Shown here piece by piece: positions 54,171 through 62,409 of a stretch of 64,000 nt of DNA; position 1 is the first letter of the stretch, and each line of letters begins with the position of its first letter. The notes under the pieces are model-generated. The model saw nothing but the letters and a program-made list of their open reading frames with translations, was not told where the DNA came from and did not search any database. Made by a program: the position numbers and the translations under genes. Source of the DNA: Halorubrum salipaludis (GTDB taxonomy: Archaea; Halobacteriota; Halobacteria; Halobacteriales; Haloferacaceae); NCBI RefSeq assembly GCF_002286985.1, contig NZ_NSKC01000011.1, positions 49,588-113,587 on the forward strand. Direction: 5' to 3'.

Positions 54171-54681
54171 TCGAAATGAAGGGGGTAGAGTCGAAATGAA
54201 GGAGGTGTTGTCGATATGAACACCCCTCCGTCGAAATGAATTTCCTGCCTCTTTCATATCATCACACACCAACTTCGAAGTGAAGACCCCGCCATCGATA
54301 TGAAATCTCAGACAGCAAGACAGACACCCCTTCTTCGAAATGAAATCCCACCTCAGAGCCCTGTCCGCAGTAGATCTTCTTCGAAGTGAGCACCCCTCCG
54401 CCGATATGAAGCCATCTAACCCAGAAATCGGCCCCATCCACACACCCCGTCATCGAAATGAAATACAAAAACACTGTATCCGAAACCGTCCACGAGATTT
54501 CATCGTGAGGAATGGTAGCAGGTTCTTCGAGATGAAATGCTCGAACAAAACACTAATACTGCCGTATTAGACCGTACAAATTAGATTTAGAGCAATTTTC
54601 GCTGTGGAAGAACCAATTTCATATCGAAGACGGTGTGTGAGAGTCATCTTACTACTACGTCAATCTTCGATTTCATATCGA
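54171..54681. repeat. Iteron field, probable replication origin
   Basis: A 10-bp element, consensus TCGAWRTGAA, recurs at 54171, 54191, 54211, 54231, 54275, 54295, 54335, 54381, 54401, 54453 and 54527 on the plus strand, and inverted (TTCATATCGA) at 54618 and 54672. The first four have starts exactly 20 bp apart, and others at 20 or 40. An AT-rich stretch (about 54540-54610) between the direct and inverted copies could be the unwinding element. Location beside orc1/cdc6 supports an origin. The two inverted copies are also followed by a shared GTGTGAGAG sequence. Confidence 0.85.
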
Positions 54682-54771
54682 ATATGGGGTGTGAGAGCTA
54701 CCGATATTATCTCTCGTTGTCCGCTCATAGTCGATACGCCGTTTGTTTTCACATTATATATTCTCTTCATT

Positions 54772-54999
54772 TCACAGAACTAATCCGCTGTATAACCCAA
54801 CTAATATCTCTCGATAATAGTCCACATAGTTGTTACACACGAACCAGTCACACCAGACATCACTTGGCTCCCCGTCGGTGGCAGGCCCAAGGGAGATCGT
54901 TGACGTCAGTTCGGCGTCGACGTAGAACCAGTCGGCATCTCGGTCTACATGGTAGTATCAGTCAGGTCGGGAATTCTCTGGATAGACATCGTCAGTCAT
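54772..54999 (-). pseudogene. Toxin-antitoxin partner remnant with in-frame TGA
   Basis: From ATG 54999 the frame reads MTDDVYPENSRPD, then a TGA (54960-54958), then continues in phase YYHVDRDADWFYVDAELTST for about 60 more codons to a stop at 54772. The opening phrase is like TumE-type toxin proteins often encoded beside HVO_A0114-type regulators, such as the gene at 55047. A tryptophan codon (TGG) at the TGA would restore the phrase RPDW. The later part may not be family-typical, so the 3-prime end could be replaced. Confidence 0.5.
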
Positions 55000-55046
55000 C
55001 GGTATCTCAGCGCTCAGGCGTTCGCCTTGCGCTCGCGTCCCGACGC

Positions 55047-55409
55047 CTATATGAGCGGGAGGTCCGCGTCGATCTCGTCGTACCACACGACGGGGCGCTT
55101 CGCGCTGCCGTTCTCTTCGAACTCCAGGAGCCCGTAGTCCGCCAACTCATTCACGTTGTCGAGGACCTCCAGTGGATTCCGGTCGATAAGGCGAGCGAGT
55201 TCTCGGATGCTCTCTGGATCGTGCTCAACAATTGCTTCGAGGAGTTCGAGGTTGGTCGACCGGAAGACGCGGCCGAACGTCTCGAGGTCTTCGATCGACA
55301 GCGTTGGCTCGCTGGGTTCGACATCGTCGCCGGCATCAATTGCTTCGAGCCGTTCCTCGAGGCCGCTACGATCCGCGGACTTGATCCCGACGTGGAGTGT
55401 TCGGGTCAT
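55047..55409 (-). CDS. HVO_A0114-like DNA-binding antitoxin
   Basis: The 120-residue protein starts MTRTLHVGIKSADRSGLEER and contains a winged helix (NLELLEAIVEHDPESIRELA, then RNPLEVLDNVNELADYGLLE) and ends with KRPVVWYDEIDADLPL, the usual closing phrase of the haloarchaeal HVO_A0114 group. Such proteins pair with TumE-like toxins. The downstream partner is broken here, leaving a solitary antitoxin/regulator. Confidence 0.75.
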   Translation of the reverse strand: MTRTLHVGIKSADRSGLEERLEAIDAGDDVEPSEPTLSIEDLETFGRVFRSTNLELLEAIVEHDPESIRELARLIDRNPLEVLDNVNELADYGLLEFEENGSAKRPVVWYDEIDADLPLI

Positions 55410-55545
55410 GATTGTTGTAGTGTGGGGCTGGGATTTCGATTATGCGTCGATCAGCGTGCTCGGGTCACCAAGACGGCCGCCGTCGCGGTCGGACGGTGGT
55501 GAACCATCACCCCGGTTTATTCCTTCGCAATAAGTAGAAGAAGAC

Positions 55546-55704
55546 ATGAGCCGCGAAACCCCTGCCGACACCGACATCATTTCCGACGAGGAGCTCACCG
55601 CGCTGCTCGCCGAGGCCGAGGGGAGGACCCCTGAGGAGATCGAGCGCGGTGCCGCCGAGATTGGGATCGCTCCCCCCGAGGAAGCGACTGTCGTTGACAA
55701 GTGA
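55546..55704 (+). CDS. Small acidic protein, 52 residues
   Basis: From ATG 55546 the product reads MSRETPADTDIISDEELTAL followed by an acidic helical region (LAEAEGRTPEEIERGAAEIG) and ends EATVVDK. Strong G/C third-position bias and acidic composition support a real gene. It is preceded by a GAAGAAG purine run. No family is recognised; it could be a small antitoxin or regulator. Confidence 0.5.
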   Translation: MSRETPADTDIISDEELTALLAEAEGRTPEEIERGAAEIGIAPPEEATVVDK

Positions 55705-55816
55705 TATTGTTGTCTTAAGTAGAGTCACCAATTATCACGTCGACGACGAGGGGGCGAATCGTAGCTACGATTCTCTTTACAACAACAGCCTGCCGTGAGG
55801 CGAATGTATTAACTGG

Positions 55817-56284
55817 TCAACTCCCCCGCTCAGCAACCGACAGATAGAGAGCATAGTTCCCGGTATACTGCTTGGTATCTCGAACTTTCGTCCGGCTCAG
55901 GTTAAGCTCGACACGCGTCTCGTCATCCTCAAAATCAAGGAGACACGTCAATAGGCCCGCGAACGTTTCCACGAATCTCGCATCGCCGGAGATTCGAATG
56001 TTCGAGATATCGGTCTCGTGAGTGCTGCCTTCGAACCCCGCCGGCTTCGCAAGAACTGATCTTTTCAGTTCCACTTGATTGGGCTTGTCGAGAGAGTTGA
56101 GCCACTTCACCGCATCTTTCTTGAGTATATGACCGCTTTTTGTTGACTGAAGCCCCTCAAGCGACGATACTAGATCTCCCTTCTCACGAGAAACGGTTGG
56201 AGCACCATCCGGAGCGCAGTTATCACAGCATTCCTCGGCATTACCTGGTGCGAGTAACACACCACAATCGGCGCAGAATGTCAT
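55817..56284 (-). CDS. Zinc-ribbon hypothetical protein
   Basis: The 155-residue protein opens MTFCADCGVLLAPGNAEECC and continues DNCAP, two CxxC-like pairs forming a probable zinc ribbon. The rest includes KSGHILKKDAVKWLNSLDKP and a beta-rich end (TRVELNLSRTKVRDTKQYTG). The function is unknown; a nucleic-acid-binding role is possible. Confidence 0.6.
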   Translation of the reverse strand: MTFCADCGVLLAPGNAEECCDNCAPDGAPTVSREKGDLVSSLEGLQSTKSGHILKKDAVKWLNSLDKPNQVELKRSVLAKPAGFEGSTHETDISNIRISGDARFVETFAGLLTCLLDFEDDETRVELNLSRTKVRDTKQYTGNYALYLSVAERGS

Positions 56285-56410
56285 CTGAATCCCAGAGGAC
56301 GCGAATCTATCTTATAGCTATCGTAGCGGGGTGAGAACGTCCCAGCGTTGCTGGAGTCCAGTTGCCGAAGGTGCCAAGATCAACGCCTGAAGACACTTAC
56401 TGGGTGGCAG

Positions 56411-57649
56411 TTACCGAGAGAGACCGATAGCATGCTCCAAACGCCACGGATTGTTCAATACGGCTTGCTTGTCGTCTGTGCCACCAGTAGTGAGGATGCC
56501 AAGGTGGTAGAGCTGATACTTGAATTGGAAGTGGATGCCAGATTTATACACGGTAGGGTCAGCAAGCTCTGATTCAGCAATCTCTCCGTCAGCGGTGAGG
56601 ACAGCATCACGACGATGTTGTGTGAAGAACACCTCAACGGCGAGTGGCTGATTAATACGCGTAGCTTCCAGAGCGACATCGGCAAGCGTCGGCTCAGAGA
56701 CCCCGTTTTCGTGAAGCCGTTCGAGTGCGGTGATGATGAGTCGCGTCGGCTCGTACTGGATAGCGACAGAGCGTGCGAGCTGTGCCCATCGCGGAGCGAG
56801 CTCAGTGAACCGTGTTCGACTACCAGTCCACGTGTCGAACTCGGCCAGCGCAGCCGTGACACTACCGTGTTGATTGCGGGCGAATCGCACAACTTCTGCG
56901 CCAAGGTGTGTGAGTGAGTCCCCGTTGGGTTGATCGTCGACGAGGTTCAACAGAATCGCTCCGCGTCGCCCACCAGAAATGGCGTTGATGACATTTTCAG
57001 CGTAGACAGCGTCAGTGTCGCCGTCGGCAGCAAGCGCGAGCGCGTACCCCAGATAGTTTTTCGGGTGGTTTACCGGAAAGCTCCCCTCGGTGAGCTGGTG
57101 CGTGGATGCTTGTAGTCGCACCGCGTCGATCGTGGTTGAGAACTCACCGGCCCCAGTAACCCGAGCGGGCTCGACGACACGGGCCGATTCCGTATCGTCG
57201 ACAGCGATAACACCGACGTTAAGATTCCGCGCTTGTGCGCGTGCTGCGTCGGTGATGCTGGTGGCCGGTGCCGCGACGTAGCCGAGGTTAACTTCAGGAA
57301 GGTGAGCGTGTGCCTGGGTAATACCGCGAGCGACGTCTGCGGCGGCCGGGTCAGCATTGTGACCTTTCGCTTCGATCACCGTGACTGGTTTCGTCGCCGC
57401 ATCACCGTTCAGAACATCAGTGGCTGGCATCCCGACGCCGAGTAAGTCGGGTTCGCCGGCAGCGAGCCGGATCGTGTTATACGGCGCAAGCCGGTTACGA
57501 AGCGAATCAGGAATGGTCCAGCCGCCCCACGTGGATTGAGTGAACTGCGTCTCCGTGACCGCGTACTGATCCGGGCTCGTGTCAATATCGGGATACAGTG
57601 TGTCTTTCGCGGCAGCAAGCACCGTTGGCTCAGCGAGCGTGACTGCCAT
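56411..57649 (-). CDS. PD-(D/E)XK-like protein, function unknown
   Basis: The 412-residue protein has in its first third RLAAGEPDLLGVGMPATDVL and VTVIEAKGHNADPAAADVAR, spaced like a PD-(D/E)XK core (D...E-x-K). Next comes a Rossmann-like stretch (LNVGVIAVDDTESARVVEPA). The C-terminal half is helical with a winged-helix-like end (YKSGIHFQFKYQLYHLGILT). This suggests a nuclease of restriction type, possibly guarding the plasmid. It is divergent from the DUF6884 gene. Confidence 0.55.
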   Translation of the reverse strand: MAVTLAEPTVLAAAKDTLYPDIDTSPDQYAVTETQFTQSTWGGWTIPDSLRNRLAPYNTIRLAAGEPDLLGVGMPATDVLNGDAATKPVTVIEAKGHNADPAAADVARGITQAHAHLPEVNLGYVAAPATSITDAARAQARNLNVGVIAVDDTESARVVEPARVTGAGEFSTTIDAVRLQASTHQLTEGSFPVNHPKNYLGYALALAADGDTDAVYAENVINAISGGRRGAILLNLVDDQPNGDSLTHLGAEVVRFARNQHGSVTAALAEFDTWTGSRTRFTELAPRWAQLARSVAIQYEPTRLIITALERLHENGVSEPTLADVALEATRINQPLAVEVFFTQHRRDAVLTADGEIAESELADPTVYKSGIHFQFKYQLYHLGILTTGGTDDKQAVLNNPWRLEHAIGLSR

Positions 57650-57769
57650 TATCCTGTTTACTGACGGTCAGATGATATAGTTGGGGGGATCGGGACACTC
57701 GGTACGTAGAGCGTGTTGGCAGGCAGCTCATCGAATACGATTATAGGATCGACAACACAACAGCCCTGT

Positions 57770-58195
57770 ATGGAAGTCGGGCTCGTCAGCTGTACAAAGA
57801 GTAAGCGCGAGGAGGCAGCGAAACCGAGGGATCTGTATCTCGAGTCGGCGTTTTTCAGAAAGGCTCGCCAGTACGTTGAAGCGAATCACGATGCGTGGTA
57901 TATCCTCTCTGCGAAACACCATTTACTCGATCCCGACGGGGAGCCAATCGAGCCGTACGATGAGACGCTGAGCGGTGCGTCTGTGGATACAAAACGGGAG
58001 TGGGCAGAAACTGTGTTTGAACAGTTACGCGAAGAAGGCCTGCTTGGCGACGGGAATCGGCTCGTCTTCCATGCCGGACGAGATTACCATGAAGAACTCA
58101 CACCGCTACTCTCCGAGACGAGTGTTGAATTCTCGGTGCCGACGGATGGGTTACAGTTCGGTGAAACGCTCGCGTGGTACAACGATCGTATCTGA
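57770..58195 (+). CDS. DUF6884 protein
   Basis: The 141-residue protein starts MEVGLVSCTKSKREEAAKPR and has LYLESAFFRKARQYVEANHD, YILSAKHHLLDPDGEPIEPY and a closing VFHAGRDYHEEL, the usual blocks of DUF6884. These proteins are thought to relate to YaaA/nucleoside-modifying folds, but no activity is established. ATG 57770 was chosen over 57713 because the family opening starts there. Confidence 0.7.
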   Translation: MEVGLVSCTKSKREEAAKPRDLYLESAFFRKARQYVEANHDAWYILSAKHHLLDPDGEPIEPYDETLSGASVDTKREWAETVFEQLREEGLLGDGNRLVFHAGRDYHEELTPLLSETSVEFSVPTDGLQFGETLAWYNDRI

Positions 58196-58243
58196 ATACG
58201 TCACCCCCATAACAGCTAACAGCTATTAGACATATCTGCCAAT

Positions 58244-59041
58244 ATGCCAACGGAATCGGTCAACGGGGCGAAGTTGTACTACGAATCAGATGGAGACGGA
58301 GTACCAGTTGTCTTCCTCCACGGCGTGTTAATGAGTAGCCGATTCTTCAGCGAACAGCAGTCGCTCAGCGATGACCATCAGCTGATCACGCTCGATTTTC
58401 GAGGACACGGTCGCTCGGAAAAGACCGAAACGGGCCATACACTCCCACAGTATGCCCGTGACCTGGAAGCGTTCCTTGACGCACAGGATCTTTCTGACGT
58501 TGTCCTTGTCGGGTGGTCAATGGGATCGCTTGTGGCGTGGGAGTACGTCCGCCAGTTTGGGACAGACCGGTTCCGGGGCTTCGTGAGCGTCGAACAACAG
58601 CCACTCGACCTTGAACAGGAAGATTACGAGCACGGTGTATTCGGCTTTGACGAACTTCGTGGACTCATGGAGCTCGCACAAACCAACCCACACGAGTTGG
58701 CGTGGTCCCTTATTGACGAGATGCTCGTGGATGAACCAGATTCTGTTGAACAGATGCTCTTCGATGAGATCACACGAGTTCCTCCCTCAATCACGAGCGC
58801 AATTCTCTTCGACCAATCAGTACGCGACTATCGGGAGGCGGTCCCCGATGTGGATGTTCCTACCCTCGTGTGTCTTGGTGAAGACGAAACGATGCTAGAA
58901 AATGGTGGTGTCGAATACGTTGCCGACAATACACCTGACGCTCAGCTTGAACGCTTCGCCAATAGTGGTCACTGTCCGTTCCTTGAAGAGCCTGAGCAGT
59001 TCAACCACGTCCTTTCGTCGTTCATTACAGCACGCTACTAA
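58244..59041 (+). CDS. Alpha/beta hydrolase
   Basis: The 265-residue protein shows the oxyanion HGVLMSSRFF region, LDFRGHGRSEKTETGHTLPQ, the nucleophile elbow VLVGWSMGSLVAWEY (Ser near residue 93), and the catalytic histidine in NSGHCPFLEEPEQFN near the end, with an Asp/Glu in CLGEDETMLE. It is a single-domain esterase/haloperoxidase-like hydrolase of unknown substrate. Its N-terminal MPTESVNGAKLYYESDG is also typical. Confidence 0.85.
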   Translation: MPTESVNGAKLYYESDGDGVPVVFLHGVLMSSRFFSEQQSLSDDHQLITLDFRGHGRSEKTETGHTLPQYARDLEAFLDAQDLSDVVLVGWSMGSLVAWEYVRQFGTDRFRGFVSVEQQPLDLEQEDYEHGVFGFDELRGLMELAQTNPHELAWSLIDEMLVDEPDSVEQMLFDEITRVPPSITSAILFDQSVRDYREAVPDVDVPTLVCLGEDETMLENGGVEYVADNTPDAQLERFANSGHCPFLEEPEQFNHVLSSFITARY

Positions 59042-59201
59042 TACTGTGTCCAGCACACGAGTCAGCGTCTCATCGCTCGGACACAGACGACTTCGAATCT
59101 AGAGTTCGGGATCATGCGAAGAGCATGGCGCGTAGTGAAGGAGAACAGCGCCTCATCGACCACAAAACTAATGTTTGTAGAACATATATTAAGACTTGAT
59201 T

Positions 59202-59558
59202 ATGCTCAAAGGACATTACAATTCAGCAGGGACAAGTATTGAATACGGTGCTGCTGACGACCTCTTTCCCGTTGAAGAACTGGATGCGACCGTCCACCAG
59301 TATCGGGATGCTCAGCTCGCACTTGCCGACGTCGACGGGGCAAGCGTGATTATCATCGCTCCGACGAACCTCGCGTCCAGTTACCACCTCACTCAGCATG
59401 CGCTCACTGCGATTCCCGTCGAAAGTCTTCCACCCGCGATCCAGACGCAAATCGCCGACACGATCGACGCCTCGCTAGAGGCGTTCAAGCTCATCCAAAT
59501 CGGCAAATGGAACAGTAATAGCCCGAACCACTCACTCGGCGAATTCGTCGACGCCTGA
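59202..59558 (+). CDS. Hypothetical protein
   Basis: The 118-residue acidic protein has a TEVEY-like first strand (MLKGHYNSAGTSIEYGAADD), a central hydrophobic strand (ADVDGASVIIIAPTNLASSY) and a helical end. ATG 59202 is preferred over 59196. No family is recognised. It lies between a hydrolase and an ADP-ribosylglycohydrolase gene, but spacing argues against one operon. Confidence 0.5.
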   Translation: MLKGHYNSAGTSIEYGAADDLFPVEELDATVHQYRDAQLALADVDGASVIIIAPTNLASSYHLTQHALTAIPVESLPPAIQTQIADTIDASLEAFKLIQIGKWNSNSPNHSLGEFVDA

Positions 59559-59665
59559 CCGTGGACGTGGCGACACACAAGGTGCCCCAAGCAGCCTAAA
59601 AATGGCTGCTATGAAACGGATCTACCAACCCACACTTTTCCATAAGAGCCAGAGTTGAGTTACGC

Positions 59666-60577
59666 ATGGATTCAGATCGAACCCGTGGGATCCTCTTGGG
59701 GTTGGCGTGTGGGGATGCGCTTGGCCGACCGGTTGAGTTCTCGTCGGCATCCTCAATTGCGACCGAGCACGGTCAACTCGACGAGATGATTGGCCATGGG
59801 ACGTGGAACCAGCCGGCGGGAACAATCACCGACGACACTGAGCAGGCGCTCTGTATTGCCCGCAGTCTTGTTGAGCAGCAAGCGTTCGATCCAGAAGATA
59901 TCGCGTCTCGATTTGTCGATTGGTACGACAGTGACCCATTCGATATCGGCCGGATGACCATGAAGTCGTTGAGTCGACTCAAACACGGCGATGACTGGAA
60001 CGAGGCTGGCCAGCACGTCTGGGAGACTAGTCCTGAAGGCCAAAACGCAGGCAATGGGAGTGTGATGCGGTGTCCACCGCTCGCGATACCATACGCAACC
60101 GACTGGGAGCGACTTGTCACAGTGAGTCGACAATCTTCACAGATCACGCACGCAGATCCACGGTGTACCTACGGTTGCGCCGTTTTGAATCTCACACTTG
60201 CTGGCCTTCTTAACGATGTCGACAACCCGTTACGGAACGCTCTTGATTACGTCGACGCAAGCGCCCCGGATGAACTGACTGCCGCGCTTAGGCCACTGGC
60301 ACGTGGCGATCAACCCGATCTGCTGGAGACATCGGGTTACGTGATCCACTCACTCCAGACAGCACTCCACGATGGGCTACATACCACAGACGCCGAGGAA
60401 GCAATTGTGACAGCCGTCAACCGAGGTGGAGACACCGATACGATCGGCGCAATCACAGGTGCCATCGCAGGTGCCCGATTTGGCGCGTCTCAGCTCCCGG
60501 ACCAGTGGTTAGCAGTGATTGATGAAGTAGACGAACTCGAAGCACTAGCGATGGAGCTCGAAGGACCAGAGGAATAA
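59666..60577 (+). CDS. ADP-ribosylglycohydrolase family protein
   Basis: The 303-residue protein has the DraG-family metal motifs: GILLGLACGDALGRPVEFSS, AGTITDDTEQALCIARSL, NAGNGSVMRCPPLAIPYATD and NRGGDTDTIGAITGAIAGAR. It should remove ADP-ribose from proteins, nucleic acids or small molecules. It could counter ADP-ribosylating toxins, but no partner ADP-ribosyltransferase is seen here. Confidence 0.85.
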   Translation: MDSDRTRGILLGLACGDALGRPVEFSSASSIATEHGQLDEMIGHGTWNQPAGTITDDTEQALCIARSLVEQQAFDPEDIASRFVDWYDSDPFDIGRMTMKSLSRLKHGDDWNEAGQHVWETSPEGQNAGNGSVMRCPPLAIPYATDWERLVTVSRQSSQITHADPRCTYGCAVLNLTLAGLLNDVDNPLRNALDYVDASAPDELTAALRPLARGDQPDLLETSGYVIHSLQTALHDGLHTTDAEEAIVTAVNRGGDTDTIGAITGAIAGARFGASQLPDQWLAVIDEVDELEALAMELEGPEE

Positions 60578-60602
60578 ACTAAACCACCCGACTTGACCTC
60601 CT

Positions 60603-60638
60603 CCCGCGCCTAAAGTCGCGGGAATCCCACCATGGGAT
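60603..60638 (-). ncRNA. Right-end hairpins of IS200/IS605 element
   Basis: Two adjacent hairpins lie downstream of tnpB: CCCGCG/CGCGGG (60603-60622) and ATCCCA/TGGGAT (60624-60638). In IS200/IS605 elements the right end forms the scaffold of the TnpB guide (omega) RNA, so the transcript should run through these hairpins toward lower coordinates with the guide coming from flanking DNA below about 60600. The exact boundary was not determined. Confidence 0.55.
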
Positions 60639-60664
60639 TTCAGGCCGAGCACGGCCTTAAGGTT

Positions 60665-61903
60665 TCAAGACGCATACGTTCCACGCGTCTCTTGCTGGGT
60701 CTCAGCATCGGCGTGGCTGTCTTGTGGGGCGGTCAAACGCCCCCCATCCTCAGCCGAGTCATCGCCATTCGTGTGTTCTCTTGAATGGCTCTCTCCGCTG
60801 AGGTAGCGGTCTGTAATGTTTATCGCGCCGTTCACGTCCGCTTGGTACTCGCCCATCCAGCAAGCGTCGTTCGTACACTTGAACGTCGCCTGTCGCGGGC
60901 GGTATCCTACCTCACCGCAAACGTGACACTCCTTCGACGTGTTACGCGGGTTCACCGTCTCGATGGGGATGCTCTTCTCGACGGCCTTGTAGCGTATCTG
61001 TGCGTGGAGTTTGGCGAATCCCCATCCGTGGAGACGCCGATTCATGTACTCGCCGTAGTCCATCGACTCCCGGATGTAAGTCAGGTCTTCGAGAACGAGA
61101 ACAGGATTCTCGACGGACTCAGCGTACTCCACGACTTCGCGGGTGACCCGGTGGAACACGTCGTCGATCTGGTTCCACAGGTCGTCACCGAACGACTCCG
61201 CGATACGTTCGCTTCCGCGCGTCTGGAGTCGGCGCTTGGCGGTGAAGTAGGTCTTACGGAGCCGGCGGACCGTTTTGCCCTCGTCGGCCCACAGTTCGGG
61301 CGCGGTCGGAGAATCGTGATCGTCGCGGTGACACACCGTGACGAGTGACGCTTCCCCGATGTCTACTCCGATGGGCGTCCGTTCTTCGGCGGATACCTCG
61401 GAAGGTTCCTCTACGTCGCGAGTGGCGGTGACGTGGAGATACCACGTCCCGCCCCGCTCGAACAGCCGACTCTCGCCCATCTTTGCGTCGCCAGCATTCA
61501 ACGCTTCGAGCCAGTCCCGCTGTTCGGGGTTCGGCTGGGCTGGCATCCAGAGGTGGTAGTCCTCGTGGTGCGGGATTTTGACGTACCACTCGATTGCGTT
61601 CTCGGGCTTGTGGTCGAGCCGGAGCCCCTCGTTCGTGAAGCGGACAGGGTGGTCGTCGTGAAGTTCGCCCGCGTTGTACGTCGTCGTGAGTTGTGGGACG
61701 TACTTTTTGAGCGCGTTCTTCGCGTACCCGCTCAGGTCGTAGTTGACCACCACATCGTTCGCCTCGGTCTGCGTGGTACATCGGGCGTCGAAGGCGTCTT
61801 GGAGGGCGTGCTGGTAGGCATCTCGCGTTTCTCGGAGTTTCCGCCGCTTGTGGGCGTTCGGATCCACAAGCTTGAGTTCGAGCGTCTTCGTGAGTTTGGT
61901 CAC
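60665..61903 (-). CDS. tnpB: TnpB RNA-guided nuclease (IS605 OrfB)
   Basis: The 412-residue protein (GTG 61903) has the RuvC-like triad: GVDIGEASLVTV (Asp), VLVLEDLTYIRES (Glu) and YQADVNGAINITDR (Asp), with the zinc finger CHVCGEVG...CTNDAC between. The N-terminus TKLTKTLELKLVDP is typical. TnpB proteins cut DNA guided by an RNA from the element right end. All catalytic residues are present, so it may be active. Its start overlaps the stop of tnpA (GTGA). Confidence 0.9.
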   Translation of the reverse strand: MTKLTKTLELKLVDPNAHKRRKLRETRDAYQHALQDAFDARCTTQTEANDVVVNYDLSGYAKNALKKYVPQLTTTYNAGELHDDHPVRFTNEGLRLDHKPENAIEWYVKIPHHEDYHLWMPAQPNPEQRDWLEALNAGDAKMGESRLFERGGTWYLHVTATRDVEEPSEVSAEERTPIGVDIGEASLVTVCHRDDHDSPTAPELWADEGKTVRRLRKTYFTAKRRLQTRGSERIAESFGDDLWNQIDDVFHRVTREVVEYAESVENPVLVLEDLTYIRESMDYGEYMNRRLHGWGFAKLHAQIRYKAVEKSIPIETVNPRNTSKECHVCGEVGYRPRQATFKCTNDACWMGEYQADVNGAINITDRYLSGESHSREHTNGDDSAEDGGRLTAPQDSHADAETQQETRGTYAS

Positions 61904-62289
61904 GAACCGCCCTCCTGGTGTTGCTGGACGTAGTTCTCGACAGTCTCGCTCGAAACGTGCCCGGCGGTCGCTGCGTAGTAGCCTCGCACCCATCCGATTT
62001 TCTCGCCGTCGTGGTCGGCGTATTGGTGGTTGTACTTGCGCGAGGAGATGCCCTTGAACCAGTTGGCGAGGAGCGCCGGTTCGTTCTTGGGTGGACTACT
62101 GACGAACAGGTGAACGTGATCGGGCTGAACAATGAGGTCAAGAATTTCGACGCCTTTGCTGTCGGCTATTTCGTGGAGGATGGTTTTCACACGGCTGGCG
62201 ACCTCGTTGACGAGTACCGATTGACGGTACTTCGGCAACCACACTATGTGGTAGTTGAGGTTGTAGCTCGCGTGCCGTGTGGTCTTCAT
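61900..62289 (-). CDS. tnpA: TnpA Y1 transposase (IS200/IS605)
   Basis: The 129-residue protein has the HUH motif LIVQPDHVHLFVSSPP and the C-terminal catalytic tyrosine in SSETVENYVQQ. YHIVWLPKYRQSVL at the N-terminus is family-typical. It moves single-stranded element DNA. It is intact and co-transcribed with tnpB, so the element appears complete. The left end should lie between 62290 and about 62340. Confidence 0.9.
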   Translation of the reverse strand: MKTTRHASYNLNYHIVWLPKYRQSVLVNEVASRVKTILHEIADSKGVEILDLIVQPDHVHLFVSSPPKNEPALLANWFKGISSRKYNHQYADHDGEKIGWVRGYYAATAGHVSSETVENYVQQHQEGGS

Positions 62290-62409
62290 CCGTGTTACAC
62301 ACTGTAGTCAAACAGGGAGTTAATACTGCCCATGAAACTGTTGGAAATCCGGCCGTGGCGTCGTCGATGGTGGTGTAGGCTATTGTCCGCTTAACCCCCG
62401 CCTAAAGAC

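Noticed and set aside
54171..54681. CRISPR-like spaced repeats
   Set aside because: The repeat core is only about 10 bp, spacing is often exactly 20 bp, inverted copies occur and orc1/cdc6 is adjacent, so iterons explain it better.
61254..62141. Long minus-strand frame across tnpB and tnpA
   Set aside because: It is an alternate frame of two well-supported genes and has an Arg/Ser/Thr-rich shadow composition.
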